A DNA stretch of 64,000 nucleotides from Costus lasius (Eukaryota > Streptophyta > Magnoliopsida > Zingiberales > Costaceae), in the NCBI GenBank assembly GCA_027563935.2, contig CM050446.2:110154499-110218498 (forward strand), given 5' to 3'. This document shows, in pieces, positions 33,801 through 48,800 of this stretch (position 1 is the first letter of the stretch; each line of letters starts with the position of its first letter). The notes beneath the pieces were generated by a model, which was not told the DNA's origin, did not search any database, and saw only the letters and a program-made list of their open reading frames with translations. The position numbers and the translations under genes are program-made.

Positions 33801-36800
33801 AATGTGTGTATGCTTGCTGATTTAAATTTCGCCTGACCAAGGACTCAGGTTTTTTATCCCACAATATGAACATAACCCATGAAAAATTTTACATGGCACA
33901 AGATAAAAATATATGAAATGGTTATTTCAACACTTTATAACAAATTGATCCTTTATTATGTCTAATACAACCTCGATGTAATACTTGGCTAGAATTTCCC
34001 AACTGAAGTAATCCCTAAGGTATTGTATCCTAGGAGGGAAAATTGGATGGAATGGAAAGAAAATCAATTTTTTTTATTTGTTCCTTGTGGGAAAAGAAAA
34101 TGAGGGAAATAGAAAGTGAAGGGGAAAAACTATTCTTGTTTTATTCATCTTTTACTTAAATTTTGAAATAACTCCAGTTTCAAAGTCAGTTCTGATGAGT
34201 GTTTGTTATTTGAACATCCCTAACAATTGATGGCATGAACGGAAGAATCTATTCTCTTTGTTGCTCTAATCACCATTTTATTCCACATCTCCTACATGTT
34301 TTAGGAATTTGCATATTCTCATGAACACCTATGTAGGATAGCTAAATTAAGAAAAAGAATCATAGGTTCTTAGAAAAATGCAACAAAGGACAAACAAATT
34401 GAAAACTAAAATTTATCTACATTTACAATGTGCAAACAGGAATCACATCCAGAATCAAATAAACGAGTTCCTGCAATTGTTGATGCTCTTGAGAGGTTGG
34501 AGCTTACTCCTAAGGTATGAAGCATCAAAAATAGCTAATATTTTTCTTCTTAAAGAACTTAAATCCTATCTTCCATATAATTCGATGTATTATTATGTTT
34601 GTTTATGTACTTGCATTTTGATGTTATAATGATTCTCATATTTTTGAACCTAATGGTGCTTCCAGGCTATTGTTAGAGTTTGTAGTTTGTTTCACTCTAC
34701 TTCGTATGACTCCTTGGATTTTGTAAATTCCATATGAGGAGTCTAAGACATTATAATTTGATGATGATTTTAGTATATATTTTATCATAATTTTATTTAT
34801 AATTTAATAAAAGCATTATCATTATTATATTTACCTAATATATGTGTAATATAATTAATTGTAATATTTTCTCTAGGTAAGTATTATTATGGATTAGGAC
34901 AATAATAATACACAGAAACTAGTTAGTATAGTGATTAATGATAAGGTTGAGGAGATGATATGAGATTTCTAGTCAACATAGGTATATGTTAGAGAACAAT
35001 ATACTAGATAGCAAGGTTCAAGGAACTTGTCCGAATCGGCCGGTTTTTCCGATTCATATCGATTCGGCAGTGGTCTGTAACAGACCAAGCAGTGGAGCCC
35101 GCAAGATGCAAGAGGAAGAGGAAGGAGAAGGAGAGAAAAAAAGGAGAAGAGGAGAGGAAGGAGAGGAAGAAGAAGGAGAAAAAGAAAGAGAAGAAGGATA
35201 GGAAGATTGCTGCGAGGAAGGAGAGGAAGAAGAAGGAGAAAAAGAAAGAGAAGAAGGAGAGGAAGATTGCTGCCGTGGCTGCGCGATGGCTTTTCTTCCC
35301 CTTCTTTTTCTTCTTCTTCTTCCTTCTCTTCTTCTTTCTGTTCTTCTTCCACTGCTCTACTTAGTTCCACTGGTAGGGACCGGTATGTACCGGTCCGAGT
35401 GTGGACGAGCACACCGGTCCAGTCCAGTTCTTCAAACTTTGCTAGATAGGCCCACCATGAAAATGTTGCATGGATTGTTATATGAATGTCATAAGCATTA
35501 TCATTATGATAATGATATATGTGATCTTTAGACTTCACTATATACATGACTAATCATATACTTTGATACAATCCAATGTTACTCCTAACTGAATAATTAT
35601 AAATACTATAATAAGGTATATCATAAATCATGTAGAGGAATGAGTGATCAAGAGAGGATTGGTCCCTCTTATATAACAAGAATGTTGGTATCATTGGCCC
35701 TTGATCAAGTGAGACTAAAAATGCATAGCCATGCTAAAATTAATCGATATTAATTGCATTTGTTATATTATAAAACTAATGATTGAACTATACAATTATG
35801 ATATGTTTTATAGCTTATGTTCAATCTAGGTACAAGGACAAAAGGATAAAACTACATAGGAATTTTATCACAAAAATATTATGTCAGATCTTGTTATTTT
35901 TGTGATTTAGGTAGTACTGATTTGTTATTAGACACTACTCACTATTTGTGATATTAGAATGAGATTATAATGTTACTACTAATGTCACAAGAACCTAATA
36001 AGTTAAATAATTAGATCGCGTCGAATTGGAATCTCAATTATGACGAGTTGTGAAATAGCATGATGGTGGTACTGATTATCTAGCGGCAATAGGTCTTGGT
36101 TTTAAACCATAGACATGATATCTTTTTCTTGCATAATCAAATTAAAAAGTTTAATTCAAATTTTGAAATAAATTAATGTGTTAGAAGCGGAGACGAGGAC
36201 ACACAAATTAGGTGTATGTGGAGGTGTCATCCAAACTTGAAAAGAGCTAGCATTTGAAACCATAACTCTAGGCGTCACTCAATCCAACATATGGAGGTGT
36301 CATTCCATATTTTTTTAGAGATGTCGTCATATAAACAAGCACTAAGAATACGTGCAACTTTTCTATAAAGGGGGAGCATCATGCTTAGAGGTATGCACGT
36401 ATGAACAAATGAAGAAACAAAAGAAGCCTCCTCCTCCTTGTGTCCTGCCTTCTCATGTGTGCTGCTTTCTTTGTGGCCACCTTCTAACAAGAGATTTCAT
36501 TTCATCGTGTATGAATACCCTAGAGGCACTCTTGTTAAAGAGATTCAACCTTGTAACGCTTTAAAAGGTAAGTCTTTTGTAACTTTCAATTAAAAAGTAT
36601 GTCTTTCCAACTATCAATTGGTTTTTCCATTTGCATAGATCCTTGATAGGTAATAAAATTTTATTTTTCTACTGCATTGTATGATGCTCGTTCCCCAACA
36701 ACTTAGCCATCTGATTTATGAATCAAAAGTTGACAAAATTCCTTAGGAGTGCACAAAAGTAACATTATAACTTATTTATAAATAGTTAATATTGTATTCC

Positions 36801-39800
36801 AATAAATTTTACCTAGACATTTGAAGTAAGAATTTAAGCATCCAGATCATATTTTATTAATGATAATATAAAAAGTAGATGAATCAATTGGAGTTGGTTG
36901 CTAAGATCACAATACTTCTTTTTAATACTCTGTTAGATTAATCATAGTTTATAAGATCAATCGATTTTGATATGTATAGACTTATATAGATTAGTAAATA
37001 ACTGGAAAATTAAGTCTTTTATAAATCTGGAAACAAAAAAGAAATCATTCAATCATTGTCCTAGGAATGTAAATAGGCAGAACATGAAATCAGTAAATCG
37101 CCATTTGAAATCACCAGACATTAACATAATGTTACTTGATCTTGGTTTGAAATCACATATCTTTACAAATATGCCCAAATTTCAAGTTGGAATTTGATAC
37201 ATTCAGTGATCTAATGTAGGAATCACTACAGCAAGATGAGAAAAAACATTGTGAAAAGAGAAGGAAAAAGAAAAGATTGAGAGTAAGAGGTGTGAGAAGA
37301 TTGACAAGAAGGGGAAGGTTGGATCCTCCATACCATCATCCTTCATCATATGTGTTTGAAATATGTGGCTTCTTCCTTGCATAAGTTGAAGTGAAACACT
37401 TGGAGAGATAAATAGATGCAAATAAAAAAAAATTTAACCATAAAAGAATAAGATATATCTTTAGTCTTCCACGTCTTCTTTTATTTCAGCCATTCATGTG
37501 ATTTTGTTAACTTTTGTGTGAATTAGCATTTTAAATACTCATCTGTAACGAGTGGTAAGTTTGGTATGATATATAATACATATCAAATTATACCAATCTT
37601 TAAAATCTCAGTGTGTATACTATTCCTGTCTCAAACCAGGAAGGAATATATTAGATATACCAAATTATGCTAAGACACATCAATATTACAATTTACATGT
37701 ACTAATACCAGATTGATCTTAGACTAGTATGTACCACCTATACGGGCTGTACTAATTGGTTTTCAAAATCTTATATATTATTATATTTATATTTTATTAT
37801 ATTATGACATATGTACATCAGGGTTTTAAGAGTTGATCTAGACTGGTCCATGCTCGGACTGGTACATACTAGTTTGTACCGGATGAAATCAAAGGAACTG
37901 GGTGGGAGAAAGGAGGAGGAGGAGGAGAGGAAGAGGAAGTGGCATACCGAATGGATCGACGGCACTAGGTAGGAGCCTTGAAAGAAGAGGAGGAAGAAGG
38001 GGAAGAAGAAGAGCATGTATAGTGAACACCACTACCACTTGTGCTTGCAGCACACGCAGTAGGCGACAGAGTCTCCTTCTTTCCCTTTCTCCTTTTCCTT
38101 TCTCCTTTTCCTTCTCCTTCTCCTTCTTCTCTTCTTTTTCTTCTTCATCTTCTTTTCTTGCTGCTCCACTACAGCTCCGAGTGTGCGCATGGCTGGTGCC
38201 GCTTTTGCTCGCGCTCATGGCACACACAGCAAATGGTAGAAGGGCTGCTTCTCCTTCTTTTTTTTCTTCTCCTTCTTTTCCGTTGCTCCGCTATATCTCC
38301 ACGTACTAATCCCTACTCGAATCGGTACAAACCATCCATACCACTTAGTACAAAACAGTTTTTTCAATCCTTCATTTAGCTATACAGACAAGCCATACTC
38401 TATGTAATGTTTTAGCTATATAATGCAAGAATACTTGACAAATAGTGTTAGAGAATTATATATTAGTGGCATATGAAACAATTAAAACTTAATGCTCTTA
38501 TTTCTCCGCTATATATATTCTCCCATGCATGCATAATAAAGTGATTTTTTTTTCTAACTGGGTATTAGAGCAAGGTTCTAAGGATGGTTTGCCTTGTTGC
38601 GATTGAGTCCAAGGTTTAGAAACTCGGTCTAAACTAGTGTACTAGTCTTATCTCATATTGATGCATATCGGATGTACCAACACTATGCTACATTAGTATC
38701 CGACGACACTACACGTACAAATACCATATTGACCTCGTACTATACCAAACTGATTTCAAATAGGCACATACTACCCATATTGGCAGTACATACCAGTTTT
38801 CAAAACCTTGGTTGATTTTATTGTTGTAATTTAAATTCTAGACATAGGAACCACTCAATCCTTATACCCACCTTGCCTCCCCTTAGTTTGCAATCCCTTG
38901 ATCAGAGCTGCATTGATCTCAATTGATTGATCAAAATTGATACACTAGAGCAACAAAAAGCTGATCACAGTTGATTTCTACCTTTCATCCAAAACCAGCA
39001 CCATTATGTGAGGTGCAACCTCCACTGTGCCGTTGTTATTGATGAATGACCTCTGTAATTGCTACCAGCTGTTAACAATTGGCCTCCATCACATCTGCCA
39101 TAGTCATCACCTACAACATTGGTATTTCTATTGTTGTTGTACAGAAACATTTTTCTATACTTTTCACTATAGCTCTCCTTCAATACATTCTTTCGACCCC
39201 TCCAAGGGTTATAGTATACGAAGTAGTTATTTAATTTTGTGGTTTCTTCAATCTACCGAGGATATATCTCTCTAGCCTTATTTTTGATGTCATGCATCAC
39301 CTTCTCCAAAGTACCACGATTAAATCAAATGGTACTAAGTTATTAAAAATCAAATGGTACTACTAACTATATTCTATGAGCAAGGTGTCATGTGTTAGGA
39401 AGTGCATGGTGTAATTTATTATAACTTCACCGTTGCCCAGCCCTAAACCCTAATGTCCATAAAATTTCTTGTGTAGGCAAGGGCATCATGTGATGACAAG
39501 TGAGATGTATAAAATCAGCCCTCCTAAGCCAACCAAAGCCTTTAACTCATAGGATTCACTTTCTAGCCTTAATATAGTATCTAAGGGTTGTGGCTATTGT
39601 GGGGATGTATGATGCATTTCTCTACATTATTGTGGATCTTTCCACTTCACTAATGAACCGGGGGTGGACTAAGTAAGTAGCTTTGGCAGAGGAGAACATT
39701 ACATGGTGATGGATGCTAAGTACCCTTGAATGGGTAGGCAAGCTGCTCATATAGTGACTTGAGTGGTTAGGCAAGGTGGCCCTTCAGTAAAAAAGAATGT

Positions 39801-42800
39801 CACCGGTAACTCACATTAAGCACCTTTAAGTGGGTAAGCAAGGTGATCCTTTAATTATGCCACATTGGTAAAAGGACAATGAGGGTCATGGATTTGGAAT
39901 CCTCACAAATAGTGGAAGAGTATCTCATAGACTTCATGCCAAGCAAGGAAGATGGGTCTTCATCTTATCATCAGGTTTTTGAGTCTTCTTAGGGAAGATT
40001 TCTGCATGGGACAACAAGAATGGATAATGAAATTAACCTTCTATACAAAGGGCTATACAGACGCTTTTCCTAGAATAGGTCCTTGTGCCTTGGTAGTGGA
40101 GACCAGAGTTTAAAGTTTTGGTCCAGCAGCTCGGTCTGGTGAGCTACCGGCTGGTACAGATGACTGTACTGGATGCCGCTTCCGCTATTGAAGCTTTTGC
40201 CGCGTCGAACAAAGCTTCCTCCAGCTTCTGCCACTCCGTCCTATGCTCCGGTGAACCGGTACAAACTAGAGGAACCGGCCAATACAATCCATGGTGGAGA
40301 CTAGGCAATTTCCTTGAGATATATGGTTCTTAATACCTTGTTGGCTTGTTCAAGCCTAAATCTACAGATTTTTTAGAATAAAAAGGAAAGTGTGAATATG
40401 ATTTTTTGCTTAGAACTAAAGACATTTAAAATTGTTGATGATTTATTTGTCGAATTGGATACCTTGCATAGCTGTTTTAAATTGGTAGGGGATGGTATGG
40501 CTCTATGGCTTCATGCAATCGAATGCTTACTGTAGAGTCTTTTAATTGCAAAGTGTGAGGTTTGACATTTTGTAATAGTTTTTTTGGTGATTTATTTGTC
40601 CCCGTAAAGTCAAATTTTGGAGAACTTCTGGTCTTGTTTCTTACATACTGTAGGCATAAAGGAACCTTGAGATGCTATTCAAAAGTGGATAACGAGAAAA
40701 AAATGATCATTGTCCAATAGTGGACGTCAATATGGTGGGATTTTCTTTTTTCTTTTTTTTTTTGTTGCCTAGATTCACATGATAGTAGGTTGGAAATGGC
40801 GCAAACGTATTGTCTGAAAATCAATTGCAATCAGCTAAGATTTTGTTTGATTTTGGACAACAAAGGGGGATGGAAAATGCTTTACTGAAATGGACAACAA
40901 TAGGTACGGAGTTTTGTCCAGGAAGAATAGCAATTTGTTGAATATTCTTTTTTATTTTGGCTAGCATGTGGCTGTTAAAGTTGTACATTTGGACACTGGT
41001 AGAGTCAAAATGGATTCTCTCTTTAAATCACTATTATTGTTGTTATGTTGAGATTGTTGTATCACATATTGTTTTAATATATATAATCGTGTTATACTTA
41101 TGACCACAGTAATTTACATAGATGCTAATCTTGTCAATTGCTAATAATACTAGAAATAAAAGAAGATAACCTCTATTAACAACAAAAGACTTGTTTAGTA
41201 TAATCTAGTGGATACCAGGAGGAGACTATGTAGTATACCTATAAAGAACCTTGTGAAGAAAGTTAGACTAGAGTATCATAGGTTTGTCATAAATGATATA
41301 AACTAATGATATAATGGTGTTGAGATAACACTAGAGATTGGATCTAATAAATATATCATAGCATACATGACCTAGTGTTAGAGTGATGCTATTGCAACCC
41401 TAGAAGTGCAATTAAGTAGCTTGTAAATAAATCATGAGACTTATAATTGAAAAGAGAAGTGTATTAGATCTTGGATGTTGATAATAATGGTAGATTCGTA
41501 TGTGCCATTATTTTGATTACTTTAAGTTGTTTATAATATCACTTGCTTGAAAATAATGCACCTTGGGACTCTTGTTTCCTTCTTTTAGATTTTAATATTT
41601 TTGCAAGTGGAGAACGAAAATGTAGGTTTTCAATTGATAGGAACAAGCAACCCTATGTGTCATCACAATTGTAGTATTTTTTTAATATTGTCTCAATTTG
41701 TATTGCTTCAGACATGTTATAGCGTTATTTTATGAGTTAGATCATGTAGACTAGATAGTATATATGACTCAAACATGTGCAACTGTTTTTTAAATTATAT
41801 GAACTTAGTGTTGCACTGCTCTAGCACATGGTGTCATTTGTTATTAATCTCGAATGAGTATTGCATCTTGTGATGACATGACTAATAGTCTAATATAATT
41901 ATTACCTATTCTTCTGAGGACAAAATCTAACTCATCTTATTTTCAGTATCGCAGTTCTGGGGTGTTTGAATTGCAAAATTTTCAACCAGCATCTATAGAT
42001 GATATTGCAAGTGTCCATACTAGAACGTATATAACTGGCCTTGAGAAGGTATTTTTCTCTGCTAGTAATTAGATCATTGCTTGCACCACTATCTTGAGAA
42101 GGTATTTTGATATGTAGCGTAATTTCTAGCACTATCTTGCAAGTTCCATGTAAAGGACCATTATTAGGAAAACTTATATTGTCATCATAAACTATTGTAT
42201 GTTTATAGATAAGATACATTTTAAAGTGGAACTGATACGAGCTGATGATTATCTTCTCTAGCCTCTTAAGCACACATTGTAGCATATTTTGGTTAACATG
42301 TCCTGGTGTATTGTCCGATTGTTTTCATTTATATGCTTTTATCTTTGAATTTATGGATTGCAGTTTTTGTTAGAAGAAAAGAGAGGAAAAATAAGGATAA
42401 AAATTATAATGATATTACATTAAAAACAAATTCCATCAAATTGATGTAACCTCTATATATATAGAGATTTTGAATAAAAAATAGTTATTATTATTTATTA
42501 TATATGTCTTGTGATTAATTCTAATATTACTATTTCTAACACTCATCAGAAGCTGGAGCATATATCATAATTATGTTATATAAAGTTGTAAAAGAGACCA
42601 TGTCAAGCATCCAAAGTGGAACACAGTATCAGGTGTCATAAGCATAAGTGGAAGGTGGCATTAAATAGAAGGCGATCTTAGGTATCATAAGTGCTTTAAT
42701 CACCACAAATGATAGATTGGCGTTTAGCCACGTGAGAATCCTGTAGTGATTGGAAGAAGGCTCATGTGCTCCTAAAAATTCTAGAGAGAGCATATTAATG

Positions 42801-45800
42801 TTAGAAGCAGATGTGGTAAATGAATACTTTGGAAGAAGGAACAAAGTCATTTATGAACAGTAACTGCAATACATAGTAGCAGCAATGGAGAAAAAAAAAG
42901 AGAGGAGAGGGAAAAGATTAAAGTTTTCTACTTTGATATCATGTTAGAAAAAATGAGAGGAGAAATATGACTGGTAATCATTATATGATATTATATTAAG
43001 ATTTGATTCCATCAAATTACATAATAGATATAACCTCTATATATAAAGGTATTGAATACAAAAATAATAATAATTATGTACTATATATGTTGATTCATTT
43101 TAATAAGACTCATCCTAATATTACTATTTCTAATAGTTTTAATCCCTATTTTCTTATAATTGAGGATGATCCGTTATTTTTTTTAGATTCCTATAAATTT
43201 TTTGACAAAATATCATGGCAATTGCTATCAACTATCATCTTAACTATTTGATCCAAAACTATTAGTCACCTTAATGTTTTCCATATCCCTGCAAAGTAAA
43301 TAAAACATCAAGTAACATAATTGAAACACACGAAGTCTCCAATTCCTTCAAAAACTCTTAAATTCTCTCCAACTCTTGTAATATTCACTTTGTGATTCTT
43401 AAACCATAAAATAATGTTCCCATGTGGCAAATCACATGCAGACTATTACCATTAGCAACATTTCATGATAGAAACAACATCTAGTAGGTTTCAAAGAGCA
43501 ATTACACACCCTTAAAATCAACAAAGAGCATCTAGTTAAGGGGTTCTATGGCTTTGATTTACATGTATTTATGTCTCTATATAACAAACTTGAAGGGGTG
43601 CAATGATACAATTTTGGAGGATTATGACATGGAGGGGCACTTTATGCTTTGAGGCCTCACTATGTATGGAGTGTTGTTGATCTTGATTTGAGAGTCTCTC
43701 CCTCCTAGAATACAATTAGATGCAAATTAATATCACTTACATTAAGACGAAAAGTCTAGATATTATAAATACAGTTTCTCCTAAATATTCATTAATATTG
43801 TGAAGCCCATGGGCATTGAAGGAATTTACAGATAGTATCTCAATTAGTGATGCGCATTACAATTGACCTTGTCTAAGCATCATACATGAGAGTAACTCCA
43901 AAGTTCTTCCAGTGGCCCTTCATACCCTTGATATATACGGAATTCTTCAATTTTATCATATTATACCACCTGATAATCTCATATGGTGTCAATAGTTGAA
44001 TTATAGGGCAATATTCATGGATCTTCAATACCATTGTGTGGTAATATGCATTGCTTGCAGCATGAAGACGAAAAAAAGTTAAAGTTGAACCATTTTGAAA
44101 TTTGCTAGCCATGTCTAGCTTTCTTTTGTTTTTTATAAGAATACTTGCTTGTATGGAAAGGTCTTCATGTGGATATCGAGAGTGCTTGGTCCCTAGTTCT
44201 TGATTGAGCCCAAAAAAAACTCTGCTGCCATGTTAACCACCAACAAAGGTTATATATTTTTGAACCCTTCCATGCATAAGTACATGTACTTTAGTTCATC
44301 TAATGTCAATCTTGTCATACTCCCGTTAGTGCTACTGGCCTTATACTAAATTGTTCAATTGACTGTATAGAAGCAAGCCATGTGTCCTCCTTTTAAGGCA
44401 TATTGAGCCTTTAAAGCTCGAATAGCTACACACATGTGTCGGTTGAAGTCTTCACTTGTAATGCCTTTGTGTATTTTAAGATGTGAAGATATGACCAAGT
44501 GTTTTTTAACTCAAGATATTCCTCTTCCTTGAAAATAACGATTCAGTAAATGCATTGTGATTGGTGGTGATTATTAGACCTTTTAAAGCATGTTGCTACA
44601 TGGGATCAAAATTTTGAGATTTAGAAGCCATAGAATGATAGTTAGAAAAATTATATGAAAGTATGAGAATTTAAAAAGAGTTTGAGAATTGAAAGAGATT
44701 GAAAATTTAGTGAGAGATGAATTGAACTTAGTTTTAGTGGGAGCCAAGGTTTGTAATAATATCAGTCCAATCATGGTACAGGTCTAGTCGCAGGATTCCC
44801 ATTGAATTTTCATCATTTTCCGCTTTTTCTTTTCTTTCTATAAATAACCCTATCGGCCTATCGTCTTCCTTATATACTCCTCCTTCATTCTTCGTTATAC
44901 TTATACATACAATTATGTTATGAGGTATTGTATAACTGGTATTCTATGGATCACACACAAATCCAAAGGGTAGAAGTGAGATGGAAAAAGGACGGATTAA
45001 GTATAAATAAAAAAAAGGATCTAATAGAATTCCAATAACCTGACAAGTACTCCATCGAGGTAATTAGGTTAAGTTCATTGTGTATCATAGAATAAACGAA
45101 TACAATTTGCGTATGTACTCCCGGTAAAAATAGGTATACTCTATTCTATTAGTATACTACAATGAAACCGATGCTAAGCTATAGTGAAACTGACTGTACT
45201 CATATAGTGCTACAGTAAAATTGAACCTATTTTGAACTGGTATAAACCAAACTGGTTTTGAGAACATAGGCAGGAGCTATTGATAGAGAGGCAATTAGAA
45301 ATTTTGAGTTGCTTCATACACCTTAGCTTGCCTCTCGAGCTGCCCTACCCCCATAATTAGGGGAAAGTTTCCTCTTAGGCCAAGGGTCTCCTAGCATTAG
45401 ATGTTTCTCTGGAAGAAATAGAGGAGGTTATCCTCAAGTCTAACTTGCATAAAGCCCTGAGAGTAGATAGGTCAATGCTTACTTCTTCAAAGCATGTTGG
45501 CAGATGGTTAAACATGATGTCCTTAATGCCATCAAGAACTTCTAGCATGGCAAGCTTTTGAAATAAGTGAACATAACATTCATTGCATTAGTGCCTAAGC
45601 AGAAAAATCTCAGGGATTTTGGAGATTACAAGTCTATTTGTATATGCAAAGTGTTTCATGGTGCATTAAAAGTATGAAATTGTTTTAGAAACTAATTGTA
45701 GACCCATAACCCTTCAATACATTTGTAAATAACTTTAAATTTGAAAACTGTCTGGTCAAGTTTATAACTGCTAACCAACTAATCTGAGATTCACTTGGTC

Positions 45801-48800
45801 TATTGCACCGCATCCCAACACTCTTTGGAAGCTGACCACACTGATTGGTTACTTGAAGCCTTGTACCTTTTCCCCATCACTCAACATATATCATTCATCC
45901 CAGAGCCATGATGGTGGATTGGCAATTCTCATTTATAAATTATAGTCATTTACCTAGTGTGACCCCTTGTGTAGAAACTATTCAACTTTTTTCTAGGTAG
46001 GCGACTTTGAGTTTTCACTCCTACTACTCTCTGCAAATATCTTCCTTCTAGAAGATTTTTAAGGACCAAGTACTGGGCACACCTTCAACCACTTTGATCA
46101 AGTCTTGATCAGGGATAATTAATAAGCTAAGTGCTATGCAGCTCATCAAGAACAATTATAGAAAAAAGTATTTCCAAAGGTAATTATGTGAATCTTAGAC
46201 CTTTTATTGGCTTTAATCACAATTTTGAAAACCATTCCATACCACTTGGTATTGGAGGTACACATTAGTTCACTCCTGTACCAGTCAATGTAACTAGGTT
46301 AGTATATATATATATATACACACACATATATACATATATACATACCTGTGCATACTATAGGTGTTGGATTGTACTGATTAATACTATGGTATTTATCAAT
46401 AGATTGATAACTTTCACTAAAATAACTTTGTTTTGTTCTCTCAAACGGTATAATCCCTTTCTTGCCTTTGGCAAAAAAAAAAAAAAAAAAACTTTGCTTT
46501 ATTTTTTTAGATAGATTGGTGATGTGTCATGGTGGAATGTGGCTGGAGGAACACGCAGTTTAATTTTAAGTTGGTCGTAAGCAGGTTGGACATGATTTGT
46601 TTTGTTATTATTGCAATTGACATGGATAAACTAAAGCTTCTTTCCATATAAACAGTTTGGCCTTGTTATTCTATTTGATGTCTGTTAAGTTATCACATGT
46701 CTAATTAAGCTGTCATTTCATATGACCACTAGTCTTTGTGCTTTTCCCAAAGCTAATTTCATTTGTTTTCTCTGATATGTTCTTAGGCCATGTCGAAGGC
46801 AACTGATGAAGGTGTTATTTTTATTGAGGGATCTGGACCAACATATGCCACCGAAACAGTAAGAACTTTTCATTTTATCATCATTTTGTTTTCTTTATGG
46901 TTAAACAACGTCCAAACAATTGTATTATGTGAACATCATATATTCTGCAATTCCTAAGAAGTCAATGGCTATGGAAATACAGTTTACTATGTTTCAGTAA
47001 TTTGTTTACCATTTTACTAGGAACCCACTTTCCTGAATATTTAGTGATAATATCTTTTTTTTACTTTATCTAAAATTCCTTGATGTATTTATTTGGTAGA
47101 AAATGATTGACTTATTGAGATATATCTCTGCTACAAATTTACAATTGGTGGAGACAATGCATAGATCAAGAAATAAAATAATAAGTGACAACTATTCATT
47201 CTCCCAATGTAAATATTAGTTTTATTTTATCTACAATGAAGAGGTTTAGTAAACACATATGCAAATTGATTTTCTGAACTAGTAAAAGATGTAGAGATCT
47301 TAGTCAAAACTCTAATAAAATGATGGTCGAATTGTGCTTTTTTTTTAATAAAAATTGTGTTTGCATAAATTGGCTGATAAACTCTAATATCAAAAAATAA
47401 ATCTGGTCAAGCAAAAAATAGATACATGAATTTGCCAGCCAGCTAACAATATTGTGTAGGATCCTCAAAGTCATCATCATCATTAGGTCATAATTTTTTA
47501 TTACAAGTAATAGTAGCATCGACTAGTTTTCAACTGACAAGACCAGTATCCTTCAAAGTTCAAATAAACCAATGCATAATCCTTCTTTGTCACTGTAAGC
47601 AATTTTATTTCCTAGTAGCAAGATTAACCCTGAATCTTTTATTATAAATAATGGCTCTTGATAATTATGGACTTTTTCTTGACATAGGCAAGTAATTGAT
47701 AATTCTTGACTTTGTAATGCTTTGTAAAGCACTATGGCACTCTCTATGAGAAAATTATTACTCAGCAAGAATCACAACTCTAGTAGGGATTTGCTGAATG
47801 AAGATAAAATGATTAGCTTTATGGCATCATCCAATCTTATTTGTTACTAGATAAAATTTCTCAAACTTGGTCTTGGACTTTGCTTGAGGTCATATATAAC
47901 TTTCTTAACTTTACATTTAATAGACTTGTATTACCCTTAGCAGCATAATCTAGAAGTTGTTCTATGTAATGTGTAAACTTCCTCATATGAGTATTTACAG
48001 AGAAAAACATTCTTGGCACTCATTTGAAATATTGGTAACTTGAATTGGCAATGAGATAAAAGCACCCAAAAGAATTTAGACATGTCACGTGTGAATTGTG
48101 AAAGACTGAGAATAATAGATACCTTAAATATGCACAGATTCTTGAACAACCAACTATGCCAGTATATTTCAATAGACCATGTAACATTTATGTAACGATG
48201 AAGACCTATATGCAAGACTGCAAGTAACAGGATAAATATTTGATGTAGGAGAATCTAACCCGTGAGTGTCATGAGAACAATAACATCTATTTCACCATTC
48301 ACATGTTGCTTCAAACGAGCATTAGACAACTCTATTATAGGATCTAGTATGGTAATGGCAGACCAAGACAACGAGCTTTGACAAAAAAAAAAGACATGAT
48401 AAAAAATTATGAATAAGAGGATGAGTAGCGCTAGATCTAGTATTTGAATTAGTATCATACAACCTCATAATTGGATCAGTTCTAAGCAAGATTTTAAATA
48501 TTGATTTGTACCAGTGTACAAATTGATATTGGTCTATATTGACACAGTATTAATGTTACTAGTCGGTACTGTAAAATTATATATATAAATATATATAAAG
48601 TACCAATCTTATACCTGTATCAATTTTTAAAACACTAGTTCTAAGATAAGAAGCAATGAAAAAAAGCATGATAGAAATTATAATAAAAACTCAACAAGAG
48701 GATCAGCAGTTCTAGATCTTCTAGCTCCAACGAGTATTTACCATGCTATAAGAACAAAAGGTTTGAGGAACCGGTCCGGTACCGGCCGGTTCCTCCGGTT

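Larger units (their letters stand above)
34515..41946 (+). other. Intron 3 of the deacetylase (7.4 kb)
   Basis: Contains several hAT-type elements (35012, 37819, 38611, 40104) and the dispersed repeat at 39477. Diffuse repeat-like AT-rich DNA fills 35450-37540 and 40300-41940. A degenerate tandem of 'aagtacccttgaatgggtaggcaag' units lies at 39715-39860. No nested gene recognised. Confidence 0.5.
42049..46786 (+). other. Intron 4 of the deacetylase (4.7 kb)
   Basis: Holds a TRIM element (42368), a hAT-type element (44745) and a LINE relic (45290). The block 43141-44744 has short minus-strand ORFs (e.g. 44112-43873) with no family I recognise. A (TA)(CA) microsatellite lies at 46305-46345, next to a 'ccattccataccacttggta' stretch that may be another decayed GTACC-family element. 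Confidence 0.5.

Noticed and set aside
34969..35547. Lys/Glu-rich and Leu/Ser-rich ORFs on both strands
   Set aside because: Pure purine and pyrimidine tracts in the hAT-type element produce them.
37889..38379. Overlapping Arg-rich and Ser/Phe/Leu-rich ORFs
   Set aside because: Same low-complexity purine/pyrimidine tracts as in the element at 35012.
43873..44774. Minus-strand ORFs that might be a transposase
   Set aside because: No catalytic motif or family pattern found, and frames are short and interrupted.
46220..46395. Possible further GTACC-family element in intron 4
   Set aside because: Left end CAATTTTGAAAACC is plausible, but no matching right end or 8-bp duplication was found.
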